Assembly: GCA_902494295.1 (NCBI GenBank) | Contig: CABUSL010000052.1 | Coordinates: 1-11,767, forward strand | DNA: 11,767 nt | Source of the DNA: an uncultured Collinsella sp. | GTDB taxonomy: Bacteria; Actinomycetota; Coriobacteriia; Coriobacteriales; Coriobacteriaceae | Direction: 5' to 3' | Shown: positions 1-7,726 of the stretch, piece by piece | Numbering within the stretch: position 1 is the stretch's first letter | How the letters are laid out: each line of letters starts with the position of its first letter | Notes under the pieces: generated by a model | Seen by the model: only the letters and a program-made list of their open reading frames with translations | What the model was told of the DNA's origin: nothing | Database searches by the model: none | Made by a program: the position numbers and the translations under genes

Positions 1-1474
1 ACGTGCCCTTCGCGACTTCCTTACCGGCTTCGGTGCCCTGCTCAAAGACCTGACCCTCATCGGCCTCGTTGGCCTCCTCGGAGGCGTTGCCCTTCAGGCC
101 AACGCTTGCCAGCGCGGCCTCGGCCTGGTCCTTGGTCAGGCCGACAAGATGGGGAACCTCAACCTTCTCGGAGGGCTTGGGACCCTTGGAGATTACCAGG
201 TTCACCTTGGTGCCCTTGGCCTTCTTGGTGTTGCCGTTGGGCGTCTGCTCGGCGACCTTGCCCTCGTCGACATCGTCGTTGTAGCTTTGGTCGATGGTGC
301 CGACCTCGAGGCCGGCTTCCTTGATCAGCTCGACGGCAGTCTGCTGGTCCTTGCCCAGCACATCGGGCACGGTGACCTGCTCGCCGCCAAAGAGTCCTGT
401 GGCAAAGGCCACCACGATGCAGATGACGGCAACGGCTGCCACCACGGCGGCGATGATCTTGTTCTTGTTGGATTTGGGTTTTTCGACCTCGTAGGAGCCG
501 GTGGAGCCCGAAACCGAGCTACGGGTGGTATTCTGGCCGCTCACGCCCGAGACGGGACGCACCATGGCGCGCGTCTGATCGGAAAGCTCGCGAGTCTTGG
601 TGGCGCCCAGCTCACCGGGGGCACCGATGATGCGCGTGGGCTCGGAGACGTTGACGGCGCGACCGGACAGGTAGTTGTTGAGCACCTGGCGCAGCTCGTC
701 TGCCGTCTGGAAGCGGTTCGCCGGGTCCTTCTCCATGCACTTGAGGATAATGCGCTCCAGATCGGCATCGACGCCGGAGTTGATCTGGCTCGGCGGAACC
801 GGCAGTTCGTTTACCTGCTTGAGCGCAACCGAGATGGCGTCGTCGCCGTCAAAGGGGACGCGACCGGTGGCGCACTCGTACATCACGACGCCCAGGGAGT
901 AGATATCAGAGGTGGGACCGAGGTCCTGGCCGCGCGTTTGCTCGGGGCTTACGTAGTGGGCGGTGCCCAGTACATTGTTGTCCTGCGTGAGGTGGCTGTT
1001 CTTTGCGCGCGCGATGCCAAAGTCCATGACCTTGATGTTGCCGTCGGGCAGCACCATGATGTTTTGCGGCTTAATGTCGCGGTGGATGATCTCGTGCTTG
1101 TGGGCGACCGAAAGCGCGGAGCTGATCTGCGAGCCGATCTGCGCGACCTTCTTTGGATCGAGGGCGCCGTGGCTCTTGATGCCGCTCTTAAGGTCGGTAC
1201 CGCGCAGGTACTCCATGACGATGTAGTAGGTATCGCCATCCTTGCCCCAATCGTAGACGCCCACGATATAGGGGGAGGAGAGACCTGCTGCTGCCTGGGC
1301 CTCCTGCTTAAAGCGTGCGGCGAAGGTTGCGTCGCCAGCATACTGCGGCAGCATGATCTTGACGGCAACCGTGCGGTCGAGGACCTGGTCCTGTGCACGG
1401 TAGACGGTCGCCATGCCGCCTGTTCCCACCTTATCCTTGAGGAGGTATCTTCCCCCGAGGACCCTCTGTTCCAT
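1..1474 (-). CDS. pknB: PknB-type Ser/Thr protein kinase with PASTA repeats (3' end cut by window edge)
   Basis: This is a membrane receptor kinase that phosphorylates cell-wall and division proteins in response to peptidoglycan fragments or lipid II bound outside the cell. 491 residues are present and the C-terminus is missing. The kinase domain (about 9-275) is complete: glycine loop GTGG at 17-20, catalytic Lys39 in VAVK, HRD 131-133, Asn138, DFG 151-153, then an activation segment with GTAHYVSPEQ. A Ser/Thr-rich juxtamembrane stretch leads to one membrane helix at about 340-362. Outside the cell, one full PASTA repeat (about 366-432) and most of a second follow; the family usually has three or four. 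The ATG at 1474 is supported by AGGAG (1484-1480) with 5-nt spacing, and the N-terminus MEQRVLGGRY fits the family. It lies 132 bp after the RodA-PbpA fusion, so it may be co-transcribed or have its own promoter; I saw no convincing -35/-10 pair. The family call is very secure. Confidence 0.96.
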   Translation of the reverse strand, partial: MEQRVLGGRYLLKDKVGTGGMATVYRAQDQVLDRTVAVKIMLPQYAGDATFAARFKQEAQAAAGLSSPYIVGVYDWGKDGDTYYIVMEYLRGTDLKSGIKSHGALDPKKVAQIGSQISSALSVAHKHEIIHRDIKPQNIMVLPDGNIKVMDFGIARAKNSHLTQDNNVLGTAHYVSPEQTRGQDLGPTSDIYSLGVVMYECATGRVPFDGDDAISVALKQVNELPVPPSQINSGVDADLERIILKCMEKDPANRFQTADELRQVLNNYLSGRAVNVSEPTRIIGAPGELGATKTRELSDQTRAMVRPVSGVSGQNTTRSSVSGSTGSYEVEKPKSNKNKIIAAVVAAVAVICIVVAFATGLFGGEQVTVPDVLGKDQQTAVELIKEAGLEVGTIDQSYNDDVDEGKVAEQTPNGNTKKAKGTKVNLVISKGPKPSEKVEVPHLVGLTKDQAEAALASVGLKGNASEEANEADEGQVFEQGTEAGKEVAKGT

Positions 1475-1544
1475 TCCTGCTCCTAACATAACTATTCGCT
1501 CAACGATGTGTGTAGTACCTATGATGTGGCCGCTGGGGCCGTGT

Positions 1545-1580
1545 GGCGCGTTGCCGCTAACCCTTAGGCCGCGGCGCGCC
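1545..1580 (-). other. GC-rich stem-loop in the fusion-pknB intergenic gap
   Basis: The arms GGCGCG..CCGC and GCGG..CGCGCC pair perfectly over 10 bp, with a 3-nt bulge (TTG on the + strand, CAA on the transcribed strand) and a 13-nt loop. The loop can close further by TAA/TTA. It begins 26 nt after the stop codon of the RodA-PbpA fusion. No T-run follows on either strand, so it is not a textbook intrinsic terminator. It could attenuate transcription, stabilise the upstream mRNA end, or mark an RNA processing site. The pairing is seen directly; the role is inferred. Confidence 0.45.
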
Positions 1581-1606
1581 TCGGGTGTCCGATTCGATCA
1601 TGGGCA

Positions 1607-4477
1607 TCACGCTCCCTGTGCGGCAAGCGCCGCGGTCAGGACGATACCGGCGATCTTGGCGGCCTCGACGTCATGCTTGTCGAAATCCTCTAAGGCCACC
1701 GAGATGGCGACCGTGGGTGAATCGTAAGGTGCAAAGCCAACGAACATCGAGTTGACGTTGGTGCCGCCAGTCTCGGCCGAGCCGGTCTTGCCGGCGACCT
1801 TGACGCCGGGGATTTGGGCATCGGTGCCGGTGCCGGACTGGACGACGGCAAGCATGGCCTGCTTGACCTGGTCGGCCGTGGCGGAGCTGACGGCCTGACC
1901 AAGCGAGCGGGACTGCGTGGTCTTGACCACGGTTCCGTCCGGGGCGAGTACCTGGGCTACAAAGTACGGGTCCATGACCACGCCGCTGTTAGCGATGGCG
2001 GCGGCAATCACGGCGTTTTGCATGACGGTGGTCTGCGGGCCGGGCGTGTGGTCCATGCCGACAGGCTGGCCGGCGCCGGCCCAGGCGGTCTCCCACTCGG
2101 TCATGAGCGACGGGTCGGCCATGATGGAGGCCGCGGAGGTCAGGTCCTGGCCGAGCTTTTGGCCGTAGCCAAAGGCGTTGGCAAACTGCACGAGCGTGTT
2201 TGCGCCAACTTCGTTTGCCACCTGGCCAAAGACGACGTTGGAGGACACGGCAAAGGCCTGCTGCAGGCTGATGGTGCCGTAGCTCTCGTTGGCAGAGTTG
2301 GTGACCGGTGCGTTGCCGATGTCCATGGAGCCGGGCGCCTGGTAGGTGCTGGTAAGGCTGGCGGTACCGGTCTCGAGTGCCGCGGAAAGCGTAACGACCT
2401 TAAACGTTGAGCCCGGCGTGTACAGCGCGTCCATGGCGCGATTGTACATGGAGCCGTCCTCGCCGCCGCCCGTCTGCAGCAGGGCATCGATGTTGGTGTT
2501 GTCGTAGGTGGGCGAGCTGGCACATGCGAGCACCGCGCCGGTACGCGGGTCGATGACCACTACAGCGCCCTTAAAGCCCTTGAGCGCCTGCTCAGCAGCC
2601 GTCTGGATGCGCGAGTCGATGGTGAGCTTGGCGGTGTTGCCCGGCTGGGTCTGGCCCGCGAGCGACGCGATGGCGTTGTTCCAGCTGGAGTAGTCCTTAG
2701 AACCGGTGAGCGTGTCGTTCATGACGCTCTCGATGGCGGTGGTGCCATACTGCTGGCTCACGTAGCCAACCACGTGCGCTGCCAGGTTGCCGTTGGGGTA
2801 GGAGCGTACGTAGGTGCCGTCCTCCTGCTGCAGCGACTCGGCCAGCGTCACGCCGTCGGACGTGATGATGGAGCCGCGCTGGATGTACTTGGAGCGGGCG
2901 ATGGTGTGGTTGTTGGTCGGCATGTCCTGATAGTCCTTGGCCTTAATGACCTGGACATAGGTGAGGTTGCCGATAAGGATGGCGAACAGCGCCGTAAAGG
3001 CGAGCACCGCGCGGGTTAGACGGTTGGCGAGCGCCACGCGGCCGAGCACACCGGATTCAGGTGTGTCGAGCAGGCGACGGCGCATGCGCGAGCCGACGGA
3101 ATGGCTGCCACTGCCGTAGGAAGACGAGGTGGCAAAGCGCGTGCCCGTCGGGACGGCGGCAGATGCGACCTGATCATCGGTGATGGCGGCCATGGTGCCG
3201 GTGCCGGTAAGCTCGGCCTCGCGTCCGGTCGCCTCGTCACCGGCGCGCAGCAGGAGCGCGACGATGATAAAGCTCGCCAGCAGAGAGGAGCCGCCCTGGC
3301 TCATAAAGGGCAGGGTGACGCCGGTCAGCGGGATTAGGCGGGTTACGCCGCCAACGATCAAGAAGGCCTGGAAGCTGATGGCTGCCGTAAGACCGGTGGC
3401 GCTAAAGGCGGCAAGGTCGGACTTTGCGCGGGCGGCTGTGGTCAGGCCGCGAACGGCAAAGAGCATAAACAGGATGAGCACGGCGCCGCCGCCCAAAAGG
3501 CCCATCTCCTCGCCGATAGCCGAGAAGATAAAGTCGGACTCGACGACAGGGATGTTGTTGGCCATGCCGTTGCCGATGCCAACACCGACCAGACCGCCAT
3601 CGGCAAGCGAGAAGAGCGACTGGACGATCTGGTAGCCCTGGCCCTGGGCGTCCTTAAACGGATCGAGCCAAACCTGGAAACGCACCTGAACGTGAGACAG
3701 GAACTTGTAGGCGCCCACGGCTCCAACGGCTAAGAGCGCAAGGCCGATAACGACATACGAAAAGCGCCCCGTGGCAACGTAGAGCATCAGCAAGAAGATG
3801 GTGTAGAACAGCACGGCCGAACCCAGGTCGCGTTCGAAGACGACGACGAGCAGGCACACACCCCACACGGCAAACAGCGGCAGCAGCAGTCGCAGGCGAG
3901 GGATCTTAAAGCCCAGGATCTTGCGGTTGGAGATGGAGAGCAGCTCGCGGTTCTCGGCCAGGTACCCGGCCAGGAACAGCACGATAAAGACCTTGGCGAA
4001 CTCGCCGGGCTGGATGGTAAAGCCCGCGATGCGAATCCACAGCTTGGAGCCCGAGATCGTGGTGCCGATAAAGATAGGCAGCATCAGCAGAATGATGCCG
4101 ATGATGCCAAAGGTGTACTTGTAGCGCATGACTACGTCGAGGTTTTTGACCAGTGCGAGCGTTCCCACCATGAGCGCCACCGAGACAAACAGGATGATGA
4201 GCTGTGAGATGGCGAGAGCGGGGGCGAGACGCGTCACGAACGTGATGCCGATGCCCGAAAGTATAAATACGATGGGTAGGATGGCGGGGTCGGCGCCGGG
4301 CGCCAAGATGCGCACGGCGATATGTGCCGCAGCGAAGGCGGCAAAGAGGCCGATCGGCACGGCGAGCGTCTCAAAGGAGATGGCGGCGCCCGCGGTGAGC
4401 ACGTACATCGCATACAGCAGGATGACGGGGAACGCCGAGGCGATGAGCAAGAGCAGCTCGGTGTTGCGGCGACTCAT
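1607..4477 (-). CDS. RodA/FtsW-family SEDS polymerase fused to PbpA-type transpeptidase
   Basis: This single 956-residue protein joins the two enzymes that build peptidoglycan: a SEDS glycosyltransferase that polymerises lipid II and a class B penicillin-binding protein that cross-links it. Residues about 1-412 are a polytopic SEDS domain with KLWIRIAGF..QPGE..K, FERDLGSAVL (Asp217 is the conserved acidic residue), ESDFIFSAIGEEMG and LPFMSQGGSSLL. A cytoplasmic Ser/Thr-rich linker (about 413-486) leads to another helix (about 488-510). The PbpA part follows: RGSIITSDGVTLAES pedestal motif, then transpeptidase motifs STFK (Ser690, Lys693), SSN (745-747) and KTG (897-899). All catalytic residues are present. 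An in-frame GTG lies at 4486, but it overlaps the Shine-Dalgarno; ATG 4477 has AGGGAG at 8-nt spacing and is preferred. The gene begins 16 bp after the phosphatase stop. The match to PbpA and RodA of mycobacteria, whose genes are adjacent, favours an elongation-type synthase over FtsW/FtsI. Confidence 0.95.
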   Translation of the reverse strand: MSRRNTELLLLIASAFPVILLYAMYVLTAGAAISFETLAVPIGLFAAFAAAHIAVRILAPGADPAILPIVFILSGIGITFVTRLAPALAISQLIILFVSVALMVGTLALVKNLDVVMRYKYTFGIIGIILLMLPIFIGTTISGSKLWIRIAGFTIQPGEFAKVFIVLFLAGYLAENRELLSISNRKILGFKIPRLRLLLPLFAVWGVCLLVVVFERDLGSAVLFYTIFLLMLYVATGRFSYVVIGLALLAVGAVGAYKFLSHVQVRFQVWLDPFKDAQGQGYQIVQSLFSLADGGLVGVGIGNGMANNIPVVESDFIFSAIGEEMGLLGGGAVLILFMLFAVRGLTTAARAKSDLAAFSATGLTAAISFQAFLIVGGVTRLIPLTGVTLPFMSQGGSSLLASFIIVALLLRAGDEATGREAELTGTGTMAAITDDQVASAAVPTGTRFATSSSYGSGSHSVGSRMRRRLLDTPESGVLGRVALANRLTRAVLAFTALFAILIGNLTYVQVIKAKDYQDMPTNNHTIARSKYIQRGSIITSDGVTLAESLQQEDGTYVRSYPNGNLAAHVVGYVSQQYGTTAIESVMNDTLTGSKDYSSWNNAIASLAGQTQPGNTAKLTIDSRIQTAAEQALKGFKGAVVVIDPRTGAVLACASSPTYDNTNIDALLQTGGGEDGSMYNRAMDALYTPGSTFKVVTLSAALETGTASLTSTYQAPGSMDIGNAPVTNSANESYGTISLQQAFAVSSNVVFGQVANEVGANTLVQFANAFGYGQKLGQDLTSAASIMADPSLMTEWETAWAGAGQPVGMDHTPGPQTTVMQNAVIAAAIANSGVVMDPYFVAQVLAPDGTVVKTTQSRSLGQAVSSATADQVKQAMLAVVQSGTGTDAQIPGVKVAGKTGSAETGGTNVNSMFVGFAPYDSPTVAISVALEDFDKHDVEAAKIAGIVLTAALAAQGA

Positions 4478-4485
4478 AAGCGGCA

Positions 4486-4491
4486 CTCCCT
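4486..4491 (-). promoter_or_regulatory. Ribosome binding site deciding the start of the SEDS-PBP fusion
   Basis: AGGGAG read on the minus strand sits 8 nt before ATG 4477. The alternative GTG at 4486 shares its first base with this site and so could not use it. The site lies in the 16-bp gap just after the TAG of the phosphatase gene, consistent with coupled translation. Confidence 0.8.
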
Positions 4492-4493
4492 TT

Positions 4494-6293
4494 CTAGTTC
4501 TTTTCGGAGGCTTCGGCCTCGGCGGACTGTTCGGCGGTTTTCTCGGAATCTGATTCGGAGGTCGATCCCTGATTGGTGTTGTCGCGAATCGTTTGCGCGT
4601 CGATCACCTGGCGGGTCTGCTCCTCATCGATCTGGTGGCGGTACTTGGATATCGTGTCCTGCGCATCGTCGACACTTGTTTGCGGAATGCCCGCCTTGAG
4701 GCGGTTTTGCGTGTCTTCAGGCAGGTCGGACAGCTTGATGCTGGTTTCGCTTTCGAGCCAGTGGAGCTTGAGTCCGAGTGGCTTGCCGGGCAGGCCGCGC
4801 CAGACGGCGACATTGCCCTGGTAGGTACCCAGGTAGTACGAGCCGGTGACACCCGTGTAGGCCCAGATGCCAGCTGCCAGCACAAAGACGAGGGCCAGGA
4901 TGGCGGCGATAGTAACGTTGCGGCGACGCACGCGTTGCGCCTCGCGCATGACGCCATCGTCAACCAGGTCAACGACTACTACGGTCACGTTGTCGTGGCC
5001 GCCGGCGGCAAGCGCCGCGTCCACTAGGTTGTCGACGCAGATTTGCGCGGTTGAGGATTGCGTGGCGATGTTCTCGATATCGCTATCGGGAATCATGCTC
5101 GAAAGGCCGTCAGAGCACAGGATCAGGCGGTCGCCTTCCTCGATATGCAGAGTGAAGTGGTCGGCATACATAGCGGGGTCCGAGCCCAGCGCGCGGGTGA
5201 TGACCGAACGGTTGGGGTGGACGCGAGCCTCGTCTGCCGTGATCTCGCCGGCGTCCACGAGCTCCTCCACGTAGGAGTGGTCGCGGGTCACGCGGATGAG
5301 CGTGCCCTCGTGGAGCAGGTAGGCGCGAGAGTCGCCCACGTGGGCGATGGCGAGCGTGTCGTTTTCGATATAGGCGCAGGTGGCTGTGCAGCCCATGCCG
5401 GGCTTGCCCAGGCCGTTCAGGGCCGCCTCGATTACGGCGGCGTTGGCTGCCTCGACGGCTGCGGCCAGACGCGCTGCGTCGGCGGACTGCGGGGCCGTCT
5501 TGGCAATAGTCTCGACGGCGATGGAAGAGGCTACCTCGCCGGCGGCGTGACCGCCCATGCCGTCGCATACGCAAAAGAGCGGCGACTGCACCAGGTAGGA
5601 ATCCTCATTGTGCGGGCGCACGCAGCCAACGTCGGAGCGGGCGCCCCACATGAGTTGCGTGGTGGTACCGGCATCATAGGTCGAGTCGGTCTCGATGCGC
5701 TCCTCGGTCAGGGGCTCAAAGCTCATGGTCGAGCCGGGGTCTTTGAGCTTGGCCTCAACGGCAGCAACGTCGATCTCGGCGGTGTCACCGGGAGAGACGG
5801 TGTCGGTCTCGGCGTTTGATTCGGAATTGTCGGTGTCCGGGGAGTCGGGCTCCTCGGACACGCGGGCGGTCGACTCGTCGTCTTGCGGGCTGACGTCTAT
5901 AGGCTCGGGCGCCGGCGTAGACGCGGGCGCAACCTCGGATGCCGGGGCTATGGGAAACGCCGGCGCGGCGGGCTCGGGTGCCGCAAACACCGCAGCGCTC
6001 TCGTTGATTGCCGCGGCGACGGGCTCTGCAAAGTGAGCCGGCGCCGGGGTTGCTTCGGGCGCTGTGGGCTGTTCCGCAGCATGTGCGCCGATGGGCACCG
6101 CTACGGCATCCGCTTCGTCCTCGTTATCGGCGAGATCCGAAATATCATGCGTTACATGCGAAAGAGGCAGGGAGAACACGGTGTCCTCGGGCTCCACGGG
6201 TGTGGAGTCAGCCGGAGCGGCGTGGGCCGGTGCAGCTGCGGCGGCAGCCGGTGCCTCGGTCATGGTTGCGGACTTGTTCTCCTCGTCGATCAT
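4494..6293 (-). CDS. pstP: PstP-like PP2C Ser/Thr phosphatase, membrane-anchored, with long N-terminal extension
   Basis: This metal-dependent phosphatase reverses Ser/Thr phosphorylation made by the kinases of the same operon. The 599 residues divide into: a disordered Ala/Pro- and acid-rich N-terminal region (1 to about 212); a PP2C catalytic domain (about 213-445); a basic stop (RRR 456-458); one membrane helix (about 459-480); and an outer C-terminal tail. Metal-site motifs are intact: RPHNED (226-231), DGMGGH (244-249), GDSRAY (320-325), SDG (394-396) and GGHDNVT (431-437). The outer segment after the helix (YYLGTYQGNVAVWRGLPGKPLG) resembles the same region of mycobacterial PstP; its ligand is unknown. 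The ATG at 6293 overlaps the fhaB stop (ATGA), and AGGTG lies 8 nt upstream. A second Met at residue 11 has no well-spaced binding site. The odd feature is the 210-residue extension, since PstP of mycobacteria begins almost directly with the PP2C domain. Confidence 0.94.
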   Translation of the reverse strand: MIDEENKSATMTEAPAAAAAAPAHAAPADSTPVEPEDTVFSLPLSHVTHDISDLADNEDEADAVAVPIGAHAAEQPTAPEATPAPAHFAEPVAAAINESAAVFAAPEPAAPAFPIAPASEVAPASTPAPEPIDVSPQDDESTARVSEEPDSPDTDNSESNAETDTVSPGDTAEIDVAAVEAKLKDPGSTMSFEPLTEERIETDSTYDAGTTTQLMWGARSDVGCVRPHNEDSYLVQSPLFCVCDGMGGHAAGEVASSIAVETIAKTAPQSADAARLAAAVEAANAAVIEAALNGLGKPGMGCTATCAYIENDTLAIAHVGDSRAYLLHEGTLIRVTRDHSYVEELVDAGEITADEARVHPNRSVITRALGSDPAMYADHFTLHIEEGDRLILCSDGLSSMIPDSDIENIATQSSTAQICVDNLVDAALAAGGHDNVTVVVVDLVDDGVMREAQRVRRRNVTIAAILALVFVLAAGIWAYTGVTGSYYLGTYQGNVAVWRGLPGKPLGLKLHWLESETSIKLSDLPEDTQNRLKAGIPQTSVDDAQDTISKYRHQIDEEQTRQVIDAQTIRDNTNQGSTSESDSEKTAEQSAEAEASEKN

Positions 6294-6706
6294 CGACGGT
6301 TCACCTTCATGACCACGTCGCCAATCTGGACTTCGTCGCCCTCACGTAGCGTTGCGGGCTCCACGAGCTGGCGGCCGTTGACGAGCGTGCCGTTAAGTGA
6401 GTTGAGGTCCTCGATGATGAGCGCCGGGCCCTGCAGCGAAAAGCGCGCGTGCGAGGCCGAAACGAACGGTTCGTTGATGCAGATGTCCGAAGATGGCGAG
6501 CGACCGACGATGACGGGGCCGAGCATGTCTACGTGAATGCCGCGGATACCGCGCGGACCCTTGTCCACATCGATCGTCCAGATAGCCGAGTCGCGGCGCT
6601 GTCCACGCACAAGTCCCACGCCGGTCTTCATGACGGCGAACAAGAAGATATAGAGCAGGGCGACCAGGACGATGCGGCCTGCAAAAAGGACGATATCGAT
6701 GTTCAT
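6290..6706 (-). CDS. fhaB: FhaB-like membrane-anchored FHA protein
   Basis: This small phosphothreonine-binding adaptor has 138 residues. One N-terminal membrane helix (about 5-26) is followed by a short basic linker and an FHA domain (about 45-137). The phosphopeptide-binding signature is mostly intact: GRSPSSD (Arg69), VSASHA (Ser83, His86), and LNSLNGT (Asn105-Gly106-Thr107). The usual SR-x-H is SA-S-H here, so the Arg after the first Ser is Ala. In mycobacteria the homologue (FipA) links PknA/PknB signalling to division proteins; a comparable role is inferred. The ATG at 6706 lies 6 bp after the fhaA stop, with a GGGGAT-type site overlapping that stop. The gene's own TGA overlaps the phosphatase start by 4 bp. 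Confidence 0.93.
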   Translation of the reverse strand: MNIDIVLFAGRIVLVALLYIFLFAVMKTGVGLVRGQRRDSAIWTIDVDKGPRGIRGIHVDMLGPVIVGRSPSSDICINEPFVSASHARFSLQGPALIIEDLNSLNGTLVNGRQLVEPATLREGDEVQIGDVVMKVNRR

Positions 6707-6712
6707 AAGCGA

Positions 6713-7726
6713 CTATCCCCTAAATTCAAAGGTGCTCAGGCCAAACGTCAGCAGATCGCCGTTGCGCAGCGGGCAGCGCGTAATGCGGCGGTTGTTGACG
6801 AGCGTGCCGTTGGTGGAATTGAGGTCCTCGATCGACCAATCCGAGCCCGTAAAGGTGAGCTGGGCGTGGCGGCGCGACACGTTGGGGTCGCGCAGGGCAA
6901 TGTCGGAAACTGAGCGCTCGCGACCGATGGTCACCTGTGCGGAGGTGATGCTATGGCTCTCGCCGCTCACGACATCGACGAGCTGGGCGAGCGGGCGCTG
7001 CGGGGCGCGAGTGCTCGCCATGTTGGAGGCGATGCCGGCTGCGGCGCCTAGGCCCACGGCGGCACCGGTCGCGGCGGCTCCACCCATGCCGGCAAGCGCG
7101 TCGCGCGAGACGGTCTGCGGCACCGGGATGGGTGCGGCGGCGGGGTCGGGGACGCTAGGCGCGAAGGGGTCTGCCACGGCAAGCGGGTCGGGAGCGGCGG
7201 CGCGAGGCGTCGGCTGCTGCTGGGGCATGGCGGCGGGGCGCTGCTGCTGCGGGGCAGCAAACTGCTGCTGGCCGGCGCGCGGGGCGCTGGCGGCACGGCT
7301 TGCCGCGGAGTTGTTCTGGCCCAGGCCGTTTTGATAGGCGCGCTCTTCTTCGTACAGGCGGCCGAGCGTGGGGGCATCGACGTTCTCGGCAAAGACCGAG
7401 AACTTGCCGGCGCGCAGTTGCGGATCGATCATGAAGCGCACGAGGGGCTCGCCGACAAAGACATAGCGGCGCTTTTCGGCCTGCGCCTTCACAAACTCGC
7501 GGACCTCGCGCGAAAGCTCGGGGTAGAACGGGGCGAGCATGGGATCGTCGTCGGCGGCGATAAGGATGGTATAGAGTGCCGGCGCCGTGTTGACGCCGTT
7601 GATCACCAGAGTCTGATCCTCCATGTCGCGAGCGGCCTGCTTGGCAAGCTTCTTAAAGGAGAACGGGGCACGGGTGGCACCGAAGATGCCGGCCACGTGG
7701 TCCTCGAAGATGTTCAGGAAGTTCAC
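6713..7726 (-). CDS. fhaA: FhaA-like protein: DUF3662 N-terminal domain plus FHA domain
   Basis: This soluble or peripherally membrane-bound phosphothreonine reader has 337 residues. Residues 1 to about 115 match the DUF3662/FhaA N-terminal domain, opening MNFLNIFEDHVAGIFG and then KKLAKQAARDMEDQ. A long linker (about 130-245) is rich in Gln, Pro and Ala and contains a Gly/Ala hydrophobic patch at 211-233. The C-terminal FHA domain (about 247-336) has IGRERSVSD (Arg269), VSRRHA (283-288) and DLNSTNGT (301-308), all canonical. In mycobacteria FhaA binds phosphorylated MviN/MurJ and influences wall synthesis; the same partner is not encoded in this window, so that role is inferred. The start is GTG at 7726, overlapping the TGA of the upstream kinase (GTGA). 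No strong Shine-Dalgarno is visible, so translation probably depends on coupling. The next Met (35) would cut into the conserved domain. Confidence 0.93.
   Translation of the reverse strand: MNFLNIFEDHVAGIFGATRAPFSFKKLAKQAARDMEDQTLVINGVNTAPALYTILIAADDDPMLAPFYPELSREVREFVKAQAEKRRYVFVGEPLVRFMIDPQLRAGKFSVFAENVDAPTLGRLYEEERAYQNGLGQNNSAASRAASAPRAGQQQFAAPQQQRPAAMPQQQPTPRAAAPDPLAVADPFAPSVPDPAAAPIPVPQTVSRDALAGMGGAAATGAAVGLGAAAGIASNMASTRAPQRPLAQLVDVVSGESHSITSAQVTIGRERSVSDIALRDPNVSRRHAQLTFTGSDWSIEDLNSTNGTLVNNRRITRCPLRNGDLLTFGLSTFEFRG

Noticed and set aside
149..1486. A 445-codon open frame on the + strand opposite pknB
   Set aside because: The minus strand encodes a complete PknB kinase domain with all motifs in register. 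The + frame is an antisense shadow favoured by GC-rich codon bias, has a low-complexity Gly/Ala/Val/Asp composition and no recognisable domain.
1562..1607. A tiny minus-strand ORF (about 14-16 codons) starting at the stop of the synthase fusion
   Set aside because: It overlaps the stop as TGATG, but it is very short, lacks its own spacing to a binding site and runs into the stem-loop. Without conservation data it cannot be supported.
1814..2410. A 198-codon open frame on the + strand opposite the transpeptidase region
   Set aside because: It is antisense to the KTG/SSN part of the PbpA domain. Its Gly/His/Val-rich composition is typical of an antisense shadow.
5058..5819. A 253-codon open frame on the + strand opposite the phosphatase
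   Set aside because: It mirrors the PP2C domain codons. No start signal or family resemblance was seen.
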